From positions 12,971,001 to 13,035,000 of the forward strand of contig NC_092198.1 of assembly GCF_043641665.1 (NCBI RefSeq): DNA of 64,000 nucleotides, written 5' to 3'. Positions 20,655 through 34,255 of this stretch are shown here, piece after piece. Each line of letters opens with the position of its first letter. The first letter of the stretch is position 1. The notes under the pieces were generated by a model. That model saw only the letters and a program-made list of their open reading frames with translations. It made no database searches and had not been told where the DNA came from. This DNA comes from Enoplosus armatus. Its lineage: Eukaryota; Chordata; Actinopteri; Centrarchiformes; Enoplosidae. A program made the position numbers and the translations under genes.

Positions 20655-21688
20655 GTAAGAGCAGAAAGACTTCCCGTTCTAGTCGTTCTTCAGCAGGCCT
20701 CCAGTCTCCAGACTACCCCACCCTGCCCATGACCCTTTCAACTGAGGCTCTGCAGCAGAACAGCAAGAACCAGCGCGCAAAGTTTCCAAAAAGCTTCTTC
20801 ATCAAACCATCCCTGAAGGGCTTCAACCTGCTGGGGCTTCGCAAAGCCCAAAGGCAGTCCCCCATCCCGGCCAGCCGCAGCTGTGAGGACCTGGATGGAC
20901 CCCCACAGCCAACTGGACCCTGGAAACGCTCCCACTCTCTGGGAGATCTGCAGTGGGAGCAGAACTTTGAGCAGAAGGATCTGGGCGTGGAGCTGAAACT
21001 CACCAAGGAAGGACCCAAATCAGGCAACAGTAGCCCCACCAAGGTCTTTAGAGATGAGGGTTCCCCAGCTCGGAATGGGACTCCAACAGTGAGCCCAAAA
21101 GGGAGGGCCGACAGACCACCCGTGCCCTCCCAGCTGCCTCTCCGCCCTCCTTGTCGCACGACCCAGTCTCCCAACCCCCCAGAGCCCCTCTCCAGTCCTA
21201 CTCCAAGTCCCCCTGAGTCTAATGCAAGCGGGGAGAGGGTCATCCGGACTCACCCCAAAAAGCCTCCAGTCCCTCCTCCCGTTCCTGCTAAGAAGTCTAA
21301 GGAAAGACTAGCCAATGGCCTACGTCACCCCCCTCTCTCCCTGCCCTCCTCGCCATCTCCCACTCCTTCCCCTACCCACTCCCTCACCCGTTCTCACCCC
21401 AGTAGCCCTATAATCTGCAGCAGCAGCAGCCCCAGTGCTCCTGCTCTGCCTGCCAAGACCCCAAGCACCCCCGCCAGCCCCTGTGCCACCTCATCTGCCT
21501 CATCCATGGGCGAGGAGTCAGGCACTTCCCCAGCAATGCAGCCTCCGTGGCTCTCAGATCTTGGGGGCAAGGTGGCTGTTGCTAGGAAGGTTTCCCATGC
21601 CAAGATGAGTCCTGACCTGCTTACCATCCTGGAACAACGGCTGGAGGCTGAGGGCATCGATCTTACGGAGGAGCCCTACTCTGACAAG
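20655..21688 (+). CDS. sash1: sash1 large exon m (proline-rich linker)
   Basis: This 1034-nt exon opens with GT completing the phase-1 codon of exon l and ends EEPYSDK before GTTAGC. It encodes a basic start (KSRKTSRSSRSS), a repeated Ser-Cys/His-Ser-x-x-D/G motif, and long proline-rich tracts including KKPPVPPPVPAKKSKERLAN, a likely SH3-binding and nuclear-signal site conserved in mammals. It ends with the AEGIDLTEEPYSDK block. Most of the middle is low-complexity Pro/Ser and probably disordered. Confidence 0.96.
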
Positions 21689-23884
21689 GTTAGCAAATTA
21701 TCATTAATCTAAACATGAGACAAGAAAAATCACCGGTTGTGTTGCAGATCGATGGGTACACAGATGCACAATTGGTATTCAGTTGATACATCCTTATATA
21801 CTCTGGCAATATGACATCCCAAAGTACAAAAACTTCCAAAATTGATTCTCTCAGTAATTGATCATTCTAAACTTTTTGTACATGCTTATGTAAGTTTTTG
21901 TGCTGATAATTAAAATGCACATACATACACTAAGGTATAGCGATGAGGTGAGAAACTATTAAAAACCACATCTTAGCCAACACATAACGTATGAAGTCAT
22001 ATTTCCATGGTTAATGTGAAAATGAGGCTCCAAGACACCTCAGGGCTATACTTGTCTGGCGTCAGGCTCTTTTAGTTTAGCGTTGTAACATGCCTAACTT
22101 AACTCAGTCATAATTTGACTGCAGCTTGGATCCAAATTACTCTGCATAAGGCCAACAACATCAGCAGCTTGCTTTGGAACTCATTTAGTTTAAAAATAGA
22201 GACTAATAGAGTCGAAAGTTGCAGTGATTCTTTGTGTGCAGATGCCTTTTTGTATGCAAGTGCATTTGTGAGTTAGAGAGAGTGTGTGTGTGTGTGTGTG
22301 TGTGTGTATGCACAATAATAAATACGCTGCCTGGAGCTGAGGGAAAGACTGTGGGCTGAGTCTCACTATGATGCGGTTCAGACTGTTAAGTTTATGGGCT
22401 GAATCTTACTGAAGGCAGACGGGGTTATAAAAACCCTCTGCCATTCGCCAGACCCCAGGCTCTGGGCCCCTTTAACATGGCGGAGCCCCCGACACTGGCA
22501 GGAAAACAACACGCACGCATGCAAGCATGCAGAGGCATCAAGGGATGAGGTGAGAAGTAGCGCGTTAGACCACAACACAGCCTTGCTGGATTCCTATTAG
22601 TCAGAAGTGGGTTGGCAGAGACATGAGAGGCACACTGCTGCGGTAGTAGCAACATGTAGGTTTGAGCCTGCGCAAGAATAAATGCAGTCATTGGTGTCAA
22701 AGGTCATACAGGTTAAAAAATTTGGCCTTGGTTTCGAACATCAGTCATTTTTTGAGCACCAACTTAAATGTGTCTGTAGCATTGAGTATCTAAAACAGTC
22801 GAGCATTAAAAGTTTGCGTCAAATGTTTGGTTTGAATCTGTTTTTATATTCCTTTTAAACAATGTTTTATGTTGTTGTAGGTCTGATTAAGTCGACATTA
22901 ACCGCTGAGAAGTTTGGAATATTTTTCATATTGGCATGTGTATTGTGACATTTCAAACGATATCCAGGCCTAGGCATAATAAGAGAGAATAAAATAAAAT
23001 TATTGTACATCTTCTAATTTGTTAATTGTTGGCTGCCTAAAGACATCTGGCCCCATATAGTCCAGGCAATGCGAAGGTTACTCTCCATCCCTGTCTCCAG
23101 AGAGAGCAGTTCCTCCATCAACCCACCCTTTCATCCTCAAAAGACCTCCGGTCCAGTTTGGCCAACCAAAACCAGGCCTTGCTGGAAACCTGCCATAGCT
23201 CCAGGTGTCTACACGAGGAGAGAGAGAACAAGAAAACATGTTCAAAAAGTCCAGCAGAGTTTCCTGCTTTATCACTCACATGGTCACTGCCCATAAAATT
23301 CTTTAAAAATGTCGACATCCTGTATCTTCCTCTCTTCCCTCATCCTAATCTGTTTCTTTTCCCTTTTTATTAATGCAAAACAAGATAAAACTAAATGTCA
23401 ATAGCAGAAATAGACAAACAAAACATGATCTTGTGTGTACTTTCAGTGTAAGTGAAGATGGGGATTACGGTGATGTATTTGTGATGTATTGTATAGGGGC
23501 CAGAACAAAATACACTGACCTGAGTTTGATTATAGTGTCTATAATCTAATGTGTTTGTCTTCATATTTCTCTGACTCCCTTTACAATTGGCATTACCTTG
23601 CCAGGAGATAATTTGACACCATTAGTCTACTTCATTTATTTACAAACAACCAGATCTCAATCTTCATAATGACCGTAATAAGTTAAGATGCTCCTTTCTG
23701 TCAGCCCACTTCATGTTGCCCGTAAGCTTGGTTGTCTATCCACTGCTCTCTGACGCATTCAAAAGTCTGATATGTTGTCCTCTTCTTTGAAAACATAGAT
23801 TTTAGGTTTATTTATGTGGTTTAAATGTATTCATCGTTCAATATTGTCATGTCTAAAGTCTCTCTCTTCCCTTCTCTCCTCCAG
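21689..23884 (+). other. sash1 intron
   Basis: It holds a GT tract at 22282-22307. Several short open stretches (around 22425-22700 and 23069-23318) have no family match and no flanking splice sites in phase. Acceptor TCTCCTCCAG. Confidence 0.8.
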
Positions 23885-24016
23885 CATGGCCGGTGTGGCA
23901 TCCCCCAGCCGCTGGTGCAGCGTTACTCCGAGGACTTGGAGCAGCCTGTCAAGGAGGTGGCCTCCAACATGGACCAGCTCCGAGTCAAAGAGCTCCGTAA
24001 ACAACACCGCATGGCT
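23885..24016 (+). CDS. sash1: sash1 exon n
   Basis: This 132-nt phase 0-0 exon encodes [20 protein letters not shown] and [20 protein letters not shown], a conserved helical segment ahead of SAM2 that matches SASH1 almost residue for residue. It ends before GTAAGG. Confidence 0.97.
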
Positions 24017-24100
24017 GTAAGGCAACAACACAGATTTTCCTGAGAATTTCACATCAATGGAGACAATGTTGGAGCACATTTTAGAGTTATAGAGCTAGAT

Positions 24101-24136
24101 AATCAGAATCAGAATCAGAATCAGAATCAGAATCAT
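24101..24136. repeat. (AATCAG)6 minisatellite
   Basis: Six tandem hexamers. This motif is common at the tails of teleost LINE/SINE copies, but no element body is recognisable beside it. Confidence 0.9.
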
Positions 24137-24405
24137 CTGGCGCCATCATTGAGGAGCAGTGATTATTATGCCTGCTTAAGTATCTAACTAGCTGGGTAAA
24201 TGTCAGTTGTCAATGTATTATTGTTATAAATAGCCTAAAAGTGACTTAAGACTTAATAAAGTCTATCTTTACTCCATAACTTTACATGCTGGCGTGGAAA
24301 ATTTGAAAGCCTTGACTGTTTTGTCAGCACAAATCTCTCTGTATATTCAATAATGTGACATCATCAGAGTAGTTACTGTAACTCGTGCCTTTTTACCCCG
24401 CTCAG

Positions 24406-24666
24406 ATCCCTTCTGGAGGTTTGACAGAGATGTGCCGGAAGCCTCTGCCCTCAGGTAACATCAGCACAGTCTCTGATTGGCTCACCTCCATCGGCCTGCC
24501 CATGTACACCACATCTCTGGTGGCAGCAGGAGTTGACACGCTGAGTCGCGTGGCCTTGTTAACAGAGAGCAGTGTGTGGGAGGCCGGGGTGCGGGATGAA
24601 CGACATGCCCGCCGGCTGCTCAGCGAGGCACGGTTGGTCAGCTCACACAGAGAGGTGCAGTCCTAA
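24406..24666 (+). CDS. sash1: sash1 last exon o (SAM2 and stop)
   Basis: After ACCCCGCTCAG the exon encodes [20 protein letters not shown], then the second SAM domain ([20 protein letters not shown] to [16 protein letters not shown]) and stops at TAA 24664-24666. SAM2 in the family mediates homo- and hetero-oligomerisation. The W-L-x-x-I-G-L-P-x-Y signature and the C-terminal RxLLxxAR helix are present. Confidence 0.97.
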   Translation: MPSGGLTEMCRKPLPSGNISTVSDWLTSIGLPMYTTSLVAAGVDTLSRVALLTESSVWEAGVRDERHARRLLSEARLVSSHREVQS

Positions 24667-27201
24667 CCCTGTTGGTGGAGTCATATAAAATAACAGGTAT
24701 CAACTCACTGGTCAGTACCATCTCATTTAAACATGGTCAGTAGGTGGCCAAACGCAAATTGGCCACAGGACTCGACGATTACCGAGTGGCCACAGCACTA
24801 CAGTACTTCCTGTCTCGCACGTGTCAAAAGACTCAAAGTGAGCCACCCTGCTCTCTGATTTTCTCTCTTTATCACTCTCTTTTCTCAAATGTTTACGGCA
24901 TTGAAGAGTTTCTCCTAACAGCCAAGACAAGATATCAATTGCCTTTTTAAAAAAAAAAAAAAAAGACTGTAGACTCACTCCGTGGGATGGCTTCCATTCT
25001 GAAGACACCCCCAAAGTCTTAAAATAAAGACTTGGATCTGCCTTGAAGGAAGATTGCACACTCTTTTGTAGGACGGATGTTTTTTAAACACAGAAAAGAC
25101 GGTTTACTTCCTGCATATTTCATAAGTGCTTCATTTTTTTTCATCTTTTGTGGCAAGGCAACATTATCTGAGGGTCTTTTATAAGGAAGTAGCTCGGCCA
25201 AAGTGATTTACTATTCATTCAGCATTTCATTCCCACTAATAGGATCATAAAGATGAGACAGAATTCACTTAATATCTGGACTTTAAATCAACTAAACACC
25301 AAACGATGAATAACTGGTGGTTTTGAGATGGCTTCTTTTGTATCATGTTTCTGTATTATAGCATAACGCATATCTGAATTTTAAAATGATTTATATGTTA
25401 CAATTTGTGTTTGCCTTTTGAATGTTGCAGCCTTATTTTGAGGCCAGCTCTCAGTCATTGCTAAGCTGACACACACCTTTATACTTCATATTATACTGTA
25501 CGTCCTCCTTCACTGCATATGTTGGATGCACACCATGCTCCGATATGAATACGAGTCTTACAGAAAGCTCTGTTTTACTCCAGTAATCACAATCAGCTTT
25601 CACAGCAACAATACATTCCCCGTGTATCGAAGCAGATATTAAGTTGCCTTACCATTATGAATGAATAGCTTCATCAAATAGAACAGATGTATGGTATTGA
25701 CAATACCATGACTGAGGCTGAACATGCAAGCCTTTTTTGTTCTGAATGTGTCCATGTCTGAGAAATAATTGAGATTTTCTGAACACACACACACTCAACC
25801 AGATCGTTTCAGTGATGCACATGGATGTGGACCACAAAACATGCCTCTGATGGATTGTGTTTTCTACACTTGTGAAGCCCAGATGATAAACCACAAGACC
25901 ACAGGCACGACACAGGCTGTTTAACATCCCTTTAACATCCCAGCACATTCACTGTACATGTTCCATGCAGAGGGCTGTGGGACAAGGGAGGGAGGAGAAA
26001 ATAAAAATGTTCTAAAGACACAGCTGACATCTGGGCTGTCGTATCTGGAATTTATTGGACTGTCTACTCTTTGGTTACAGTGTTGAGGAATTTGTTTTAT
26101 AGCTGGATAACAAGCTGTTTTGGGGCTTTTTAAACACATTATACTGTAGCTATAATCAATGCTGAAATTCTTAATTGGACTTTTGCCAAACACACCGAGG
26201 ATAGATGGTAAGAAGAGTTATATCAGGTGAAAAGCGGACCTCTAAGGTCAGCATACGCTATGACACTAAATACTCTTGCAAATCAGGGAAACACTGCGTT
26301 GTTAGTGACAGAAACTATGGGCCAAAAAACTGAACTGAAAACAGCCAGAAACTCATTTCATTTGCACACTCTCCATCGAGCTAAAACAGTTTTTTTCCTC
26401 TTATTTCTAACAGTAAAGTTTTATATTTCATAGTCAGAACTGAACTGACAACTTATTCCATGGATTTCATATTTAAAAAATTTGACAAAGTGTTCTTGCT
26501 AAAATTAGGATTTTTTTTTTGCAGTGGGCATTTGATAGATAGATGTTTGATGCCTTTTTTCTCTTCAATCAAAGTGGTGCTCTGAGAATGCGAGGATGGG
26601 GGTCATTATTAAAAAAAAAGAAGGTAAAAGACCCAAGAAGTGTTTTGTAAAGATATGAAATGACACTGTAAATGCACTTTAGAGGGTAAATCGAGCTGTT
26701 TAATAGGTGAAATTGGCTACATTTTGTTCACAAAGTCCATAAATGGACATTTGTTGTCAGGTATTGTAAAGGGTTTCATTAGGTTATGCTGGTGTTTTAT
26801 TTTAGGATTTCCCAGTGCCAAGTTTGATAACCATTCACGGGTTAACCTCCAGTTATTCACTTCCAGTTTTTGCAATCTTACAAAAATAAATTCTTAATTA
26901 CATATATGAAATGCTTAGCAGAAGTTGCACATTCTGTATATGTAATTGATATTTAAATAACTTATTTTTGCTTTTTTTTCATATCAACTGTAATTAGCTG
27001 TACTATATGAATAGCAATACCTTCCTGCATAATGCATATTGCTTTAGCCAGTGAGGAACTACAGTATGTATTGTAAAATATGTGTACAAAATTATTTTAT
27101 TTGGTTTTCATCTACCTAATGATTGTCCATACAGATTTGCTTGTGTATTGAAACAACAAAAGTAATGTCCATAGCTATTTGTCATTCTGAAATATAATAA
27201 A
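24667..27201 (+). other. sash1: probable sash1 3' UTR
   Basis: No further sash1 exon is required after SAM2. The region is AT-rich, with several possible poly(A) signals: AATAAA at 25022-25027, near 26885 and at 27196-27201. The length of about 2.5 kb is in line with the long 3' UTR of SASH1. The true cleavage site cannot be read from the sequence. A coding-like stretch at 24744-24836 is noted as a finding. Confidence 0.5.
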
Positions 27202-29589
27202 AACTGTTTCTTGCCATACACTGGCCTTCTGATTGTCACTATGCACACATGCACAAACACACAGTCATGGAAAGATGTGGGCGTGGCCTCATCAATGTGG
27301 TTAACTGTGACACTGGACATTGGCCCGTTGATAACTTTCTTAATAACATTTTGAAATTAAAAATGAAAACGTGTGGATGGGCAACAGAAGGAATAATAAC
27401 ACTAGACTTGATTTGATTAAAACCCGTCTGTCAAACATGTTATTATTTTATTCTTAGATGTAAGAAAAGATATTAATTTTCTAGGGTTTGGTCAAAAGGA
27501 AAAATAGAAGACAATTCTGTGACCTTATTGGGATGTGTACAGTATCTCTGACTATACTGTCAGAGGTTCAGTTGGCGGTTGGAGCTCTGAATCCGAGGAG
27601 CTTTTAAAACATTGTCTTGTTGCGTCTGGCTCGTACTGCCTCATTTACAAAACTGTACACATCTGCTCGGCACCAAGAGTTCGACAGCCTGGCTCTTGTT
27701 GCAGTGCAGCTGTTGTCAATGAAACCATGCAGAGGTTTCAATCATATTCATGTCAAGAAGCCCCAACTAGGTGCCCCGATAATGACCCCCAATTTGAGAA
27801 GATTTTACTTGCATAACTTATAACAGTCAGCCGGTGTTTGGCCTTCCTCTGAGTGAAAACACACTCAGACTCAACTGAACAAGCATTTCCTTCAAGAAGA
27901 ATAAGAACAGTGTGTCTTCGCTTGCTAGTTGCTAATACCTTTATAAAAACATTATTTAAAAAAAGGAGCTACTGTCATCATTTTCCTTCATACAGCTGTA
28001 ATAAGCAGTTAGCTTCCAGTTCACGACTCCACTGTCTTCCACAGATGCAATTACTCATCCAATTTAAAATATCTCAGGAGGAAAAGATGAAACCTCACTG
28101 CAATGAGGACTTTCTGCCCCGTTGTTTCTTCCCATTATTCTGAACCGCTTTCCTCTGCAGTGTTTATGCATGGCTGTATTTGTGCCTGTATACAAGCTAC
28201 TGTTTTGATCTTTCCTTTATATGACTGGATCATAGCTTTAACTTTATCATTACAGAGCATGAGTAATGTGACGCAAAGCACACAGTCACAGGAGAGTGAG
28301 AATAGTCATTATGATACTGAAGATTCCCAATAAACTAATGAGATACTTTTATCGATCCTTATATGGGAATCCTGTTCTCTTTCCCTCCAAGGGGTTGTCG
28401 GAAATCACTTAAGTAGTTCCTCTGAAAGTTTGTGGTGAGCGTGAAATCTGACTCCTAAAGTTTACTCTAGTGTTGTATTGGAAATCCAACTATCTGGATT
28501 TATAGCTCCCAGGGTTATTCCCCCTGCACAGAATCCTATTGATTCTTCTTATGGTACAGAGTAAACTCAATTAAGGGGCGGCTTAGTCTTAAGCGGGTGC
28601 AGACGCAGTGGGCCTTATTGAAATGTGCAATGCCAAAATGAGATTCATTTCTCTCGGCCTCTTGCTATTTTGTGTGTACACAAAACCTTGAGTGACCACA
28701 GGTGGGTAGACACACTGTTTACTGAATCTGTGTGAAATTTCACAAACGGCAAACTTGAATTCCTAACTAACAAATACTGTAGACCTGACACAACCTGAAG
28801 TATCGAGGTATTGACTTAACTGCTCAAACCTGAATGACACCTCTGACCCACAGTCTGTAGTTCTGATTAGACTAAACCTGATTTACAGCAGTGGCCTTAC
28901 TGACATCCATACTGTGTAATAAATTCCTGTGCGGCATGGGAGATTGGACTGGCAGGGCTATAAACCTATAATGTTTTCACACTTATTGTGCCGAGCTTGC
29001 AAAATGCAGTCCTGTGCTATTTACAACTCATTTACCTGTGGACAGGCAGTGCCTCTGGGCCCTCAGCAGGATTCTTGTGCTCGTCTTTACTACCTTTGGT
29101 CCTTTAAGCCAAATTGTTTTTCACAGCCGTTGTTGCTCCCTTGACTACAGTAGCTGTCAGCAGCGAAAGTACATCAGCCTCTCGGTGAGGTGGTTACTGC
29201 ATTGAATGACTGTTGTCGCCTCCTAAGTGCAGGTGTAGTCTAATGGTGGGTTCTGACCTGGCTGTGGAAAGATATATGACTGTAAGACTATGGCCTGAGG
29301 GGAAAGAGAAAGCTTAAAACACACACACACTCGTTTTTATGAATAATAAGTACTTTACTCAAAGAATGGGTCGCTGTGATGTTTCTATTAAGGATGAATG
29401 TTTTGTCTGTTGATATTTTAATGGCATATGATCTGTCGAAATTGTCCAAGGTTTGGTAAAGGACAGGGCTACCGCTCTCATACCCACTGAAATGAAAACT
29501 GTGAATTCACAGCCGACTTAAAACTCCTTCCACAGACCTCCTGTCAGTCTCTGGCTAGGCTGTCACAAATCAAACTCGTTTCAATGAAT
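27202..29589. other. sash1-ust intergenic region
   Basis: AT-rich sequence with no ORF showing conserved motifs and no recognisable repeat element. A short frame near 28256-28333 was considered and rejected. Confidence 0.7.
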
Positions 29590-30002
29590 TCCCACAAACT
29601 ACGTGTACGGCCCCCACCCCTCTCCCTCAACACTGGGTGACGCTGTTTTACGCACTGCAATCCAAAGCAAATCCTGTATGAGGTGGAAGTTTTTCCCTGT
29701 TTTCAGCGTTCAGTAATCTGACACCCAAAAAGACTCAGAGCAGAAGGATGGACCCTTAACTCGGCTGGAAGGACGGAAGGAAGGAACAGTCACCCAACGA
29801 GCGCAAACGAGAGGGAACGAGCAGAAGCGAAGCGCTGTGCGCAAAAAACAACCCCGTGGCTGCGGCAGTGGAGGAGAGCTGGGTGCCTGCGCGTCTCCAG
29901 AAGAACTGAGAACTGGCCGTCCGCCTCAAATGATCTCAAAGCGACAAGTTTCACTTTCCACATGCGGATGGGTGACTTTCCACGGCGCTTTGTGAGGAGG
30001 AG
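29590..30002 (+). promoter_or_regulatory. ust: CpG-rich ust promoter/5' UTR region
   Basis: CpG dinucleotides become frequent from about 29590 (ACGAGCGCAAACGAG, GCGAAGCGCTGTGCGC) against an AT-rich background, directly upstream of the ust start codon. No clear TATA box is seen. The transcription start is not determinable by eye. Confidence 0.6.
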
Positions 30003-30006
30003 ATGA
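29962..30006 (+). promoter_or_regulatory. upstream ORF ending on the ust start codon
   Basis: An ATG at 29962 opens a 14-codon frame whose TGA (30004-30006) overlaps the ust ATG at 30003, giving an ATGATGA stop/start overlap. If included in the mRNA it would reduce initiation or force re-initiation at 30003 or 30006. Confidence 0.5.
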
Positions 30007-30234
30007 TGAAGAATTTCAGCAGCAGTCCCCTTCACAGCAACAGCCAGACTCCCAACCACATCAAAGAGCGAAACAACAGAAAGTACAGCTTACTCTCTGC
30101 TATACCGTTGCGATTTTCCTTGCGAGGTTATGGTTTCTGTATGGCTACGCTGTTCTTCTTCTGTTTCGGCTCCCTTTTTTACCAGCTGAACGGAGGACCC
30201 CCTAAAATCCTGCTGGACATCCGACAGTATCTCG
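30003..30234 (+). CDS. ust: ust exon 1: uronyl 2-sulfotransferase, N-terminus
   Basis: UST is a Golgi type II membrane enzyme that transfers sulfate to the 2-O position of uronic acid in chondroitin/dermatan sulfate. The exon gives 77 codons plus one base: a variable polar cytoplasmic tail, then the conserved RFSLRGYGFCMATLFFFCFG anchor (hydrophobic core about residues 43-62) and GGPPKILLDIRQYLG, the start of the stem. It ends in phase 1 before GTAAGA. Two ATGs in tandem (30003, 30006) could start; the second has A at -3. The anchor and stem match vertebrate UST, and the position after SASH1 fits conserved gene order. Catalytic exons lie beyond the window. Confidence 0.93.
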
Positions 30235-31458
30235 GTAAGAACTTTTCATTTTCCTCTTCTGGCCGAAGCGCGTCATCATCAGGCAGATTCTTTTGAATAA
30301 AAGTTTCACTACGTGTCTAGACGCCCTGCTTTGATCAGACGTGTCAAGGACAGTTGATCCAAAATGAGACGACAGTTAACGAGGCGTGCACCTCTCATCC
30401 ACCGCTGGGCAAAAAGTCTCTTTTATGAAATCCACCGGAGGCCACATCACACACTCGACCCCATTCACCCCAGAGGAGTTATCTCGATGACCTCCGATCA
30501 TTCATATTCTGTAAACCATCGAAGAGGCTATATCTAAAGTTACTGCAGACTGACATACATTTTAGTGAGAGTGTGGATACTGACATATGAATGTGCTCAA
30601 CTAATATTATATTCCTCCGATCTCAGAGAGTTTCCCCCAAGTTTAAAATTCAAATGATTCAGACCAAAAACCTGAGGAATGCGCTCCCCTTTGCACCATG
30701 TGGATATCAGTTCTGACATGTCGGAGCGTGAATGGGATCTATTATGGTAACAAGAACTTAGCAACTGTTAAGAGCGATACTGTATGTGGATGATGACTGA
30801 CACCTCTTCTTGTACAGCCAGCTGGTGCGCTCCGGTCGCGAAGCGCTCATTACGCACGGCTGGCACCGCTGGAACAAGGCGCCAATAGTGTTCTTAAAGG
30901 CTGAATTTATGCAGGCGTTTCGAGACAGCCAAGTGTGCTATGTCTCAGGATTGATGTTTCTATAGATACTGCAGTGGAAAGCACGTGGAGTTGTTTGTTC
31001 TAAGACAGAGGTTGCCATTCCAATTCCAAATATTATGTGAATGCTTAAAAATAGTTTTCCTATAGGACTTGGTACTGCTATATTTCTGTGTATACTGGGT
31101 GATAACAAGAAGAAAGAAGATTAGACCTTTGACAAAAAGAGCCCCATGTGTGGCTACACCTGCATGGGTTAGAAAAGGATGTATCAAGAGTCCAGAAAAG
31201 GAAGTTTGTGGTTGTGGGTTTATACCCGCTGCTGATACTCTACACAGAGGTTATCTACATGTCCTTCACAGCTACAACTTGCAGCTGGAAAGTGTGTGTG
31301 TGTGTGTGTTGACAGGAGGTTGTGTTCCTACCTACTTCTCACAGAGGGCTTGAGGCCTTTATGACGTGATAAACATCTGGAACAGAATGAGAGTCACTCA
31401 CCAAGTCAGCCGCTAATCCCGTGGGTCAGATTGGTTTCCTGTGGACACACACCTAAAA

Positions 31459-31472
<14 letters not shown>

Positions 31473-31523
<51 letters not shown>
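31473..31523. repeat. (CA)n microsatellite
   Basis: A near-pure CA run preceded by a short CT run and followed by imperfect CACACGCCTG units. Confidence 0.97.
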
Positions 31524-31529
<6 letters not shown>

Positions 31530-31959
31530 ACACACGCCTGCACACACACGCCTGCACACACACGCCTGCACATTGCAGCTGCACAATATTGTCAAGAAAT
31601 CACTTTGATTTGATTCAGTCCAGGCAGTGTTGCAAAGCGTAAACACAGACTTCTCGTACATGTCGTCTTTGCAGCACATGAATAAATAAACCAAAAATGT
31701 TGTGCAGAACAAATTAAAGCCAGTATTATAACTTCGTCTGGGTATCATGGAGATACTTTATGATAGAGATACTCTATATAGAAATACAACTGGAATGCCT
31801 GAGCAGACGCTATATAAACTACACACACTTAATTTGATTTAGAAATTGCAGCAGTCGAACTTCATCTTATGTTAGAGGAATTGCACAAAGCTAATGCACC
31901 ACATTCTCTTGCATTCACTTTCTCGCTAAGAAGCACTCTGCTTCTGAGAAGTGCCCTAT

Positions 31960-31962
<3 letters not shown>

Positions 31963-32009
<47 letters not shown>
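31963..32009. repeat. (AC)n microsatellite
   Basis: A pure AC run of about 47 bp. Confidence 0.97.
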
Positions 32010-32010
<1 letters not shown>

Positions 32011-34216
32011 GCTTAAGTTATCAGCTGAGTCTCGGACACCTTATCATACAGGATGAAGCAGATGTACTATTAGCACAGATAAGCTCACAAACACATCAGC
32101 AAACACACTGACATTTCAAAACCTCAACAGACAGAGACAAATGTATTTTTTGCACCTTCATAATCCACCAGCACTCACACATATGTGGACCATGAGGGCA
32201 AGGAATCCCTCTGTTAGAAGATGAATGAGTGTCTGGGCCCACCTGCATGACATGATCTTCACTGCAGCTCTGCACAGAGACCCTGAGGGCCTGAGCCTTG
32301 TCAAACACTGACTCTTCTATACTCATATTGACTTCAGGAGGCGAGGGGGGTGGGGGTGGGGGGGTCCTTATGTAACAGTGACACAAACGCACTGTAGCAC
32401 CTCCGCTGGGATCTGGATGAGTAATCGTCTCGGTTCATTATGACGATGGGGCGAGGAGAAAGAGCTTTGTCCCAGAATCAGATGGGTACAAGTTCAAAGA
32501 TGTGACACTGTGTTAGAGTAATTGATACATACGTTTCAGGTAACACATTTGAGGGGGAAAAGTCACTTTTTGTGGTAGATTCGTCGGTAGATAGGTTTTA
32601 GATGTGGTGTGCTCATTACCCTCATTCTGAAGCCACCTGTGGACTTACAAGCGAGAGGAGAGATAGGAGGGAAGGAGGAGAGCTTGTTGTGCAGAATGTT
32701 CTTGTGATTTGGTGGCAAAATGGCCTGTGCTGGTGCTTTGAAAGAAAGTTTTCTTATGGAACTTAATGTTCCACAGTTTCTCTCTTTGTCACCTTCACCC
32801 GTCAGTTACAGACACTCTCTGTCTCTCTCAGTCTTCATTCTACTATTTCTGTCTTGGTGTCGTAGATCGATGAGCTGGAAACGGCTTGCCGGTGAGTCAG
32901 AGACTGAACTCCAACAAACTGTACGGAGGAAACTCCTTACCCCACCAACTGGAGTTAATGAGAAAATAAAGAGGATATTCAGCATGAATATGTAATGTAT
33001 ACAGTATGTGTGTGATGGGCAGGCTACCAGCCTCTTATAAGCATCCAGTGATTAGCTGATTTATTTACCTTAAGCTGACTTGTGTTACTTTTGGCTGCAC
33101 AGTGCCAAGATGAAGGTGAGGATTCCTGGTGGGGTAAGTGAATGTGGGAGTGTATGGGAAAGAGAGCAGTAGGTTGATTTTGTGCGAGTGTGTGTGTTAG
33201 GTGTGTGCGTTTCCCTCCGTCAGACGCACTGTAGAGGGAACAGACCCTGTTTTGTTTGGGCCGGCAGGGAGGTGGGTGTTTGAGGGTGTCACTCAACGTA
33301 TAGCTGCAGTAACTGAAACATGCAGACCTTCAGACCTGAATCGACAGCCTGCTCGCCACCGGTGTTCCTGGTCATCGACTCTCTCTCACACTTTCTCAGT
33401 CTCTCTCTCTCTCTCTCTCTCTCTCGTTCACACACATACGTACTGATATTACCTCGACCAATCCAGATACTCTGCCAAAAAGCCTCCATATGAGTGATGT
33501 GCCTGTGTTGCGAAGGTGTGTGTGTCTCTCCATGTGTGAATGCACAATCACACCTGACTGTGCAGCAGTGATTCCCCCAGACGTTTGACTTGGCTGAGCT
33601 GGAAGGTCTCTGACTGAAACATGATTAAATTCTTTTTTCTTTTTTTTTTTTTAGAAAGGTGGACAGCTTGTTTCACCACTGTAGGCCACCCTGACTGTTC
33701 ACAGGTCAGGTGCTGAATGACTGAATTACCTGTCATTAGTAGTCCATTTTGTATCTTTGTATAGAAGCAACTGTCTCCTTTTCTGGTTAAAATGCATCAT
33801 ATAACAGAAATATGAGAGAAAATATGAAAGGATTTAGCAAAGACTGGACCCTGCCAGCAAAGCCAAGGAGCCAGTATTTGGCTCTTTCTCTCTCTATTCA
33901 CATACCACACATATATCTCTGCAGTGACATTTCAAATACTAGTTGACTCTCAGTATTATCATGATCTCAGGGAATGTGAATGTGCTGGTGGGAAAATGAG
34001 TTTTGCTGCTCTTTGATATTGCACGCCATCCTCTTGAGCCGTAGAGCCGAGAGAGCAAAACAGAGAGAAGGATCCAGAGTTTTTCTCTATTCTCTCAAAT
34101 TTTCCCGTTGTTCAGAAGGATCGTTCAGGATTAGCCTGCATACATGGTGCACTGAATCCTTAGACATGTGAATAAATGTAATGTACTTTTAAGGACTTTT
34201 AAATACACAGGTCTTC

Positions 34217-34255
<39 letters not shown>

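Noticed and set aside
28247..28337. Acceptor-like TTACAG, then a 25-codon Ser/Gln-rich frame ending in TAA with AATAAA overlapping
   Set aside because: Short, low-complexity, no partner exon or family match. It could be chance in AT-rich sequence.
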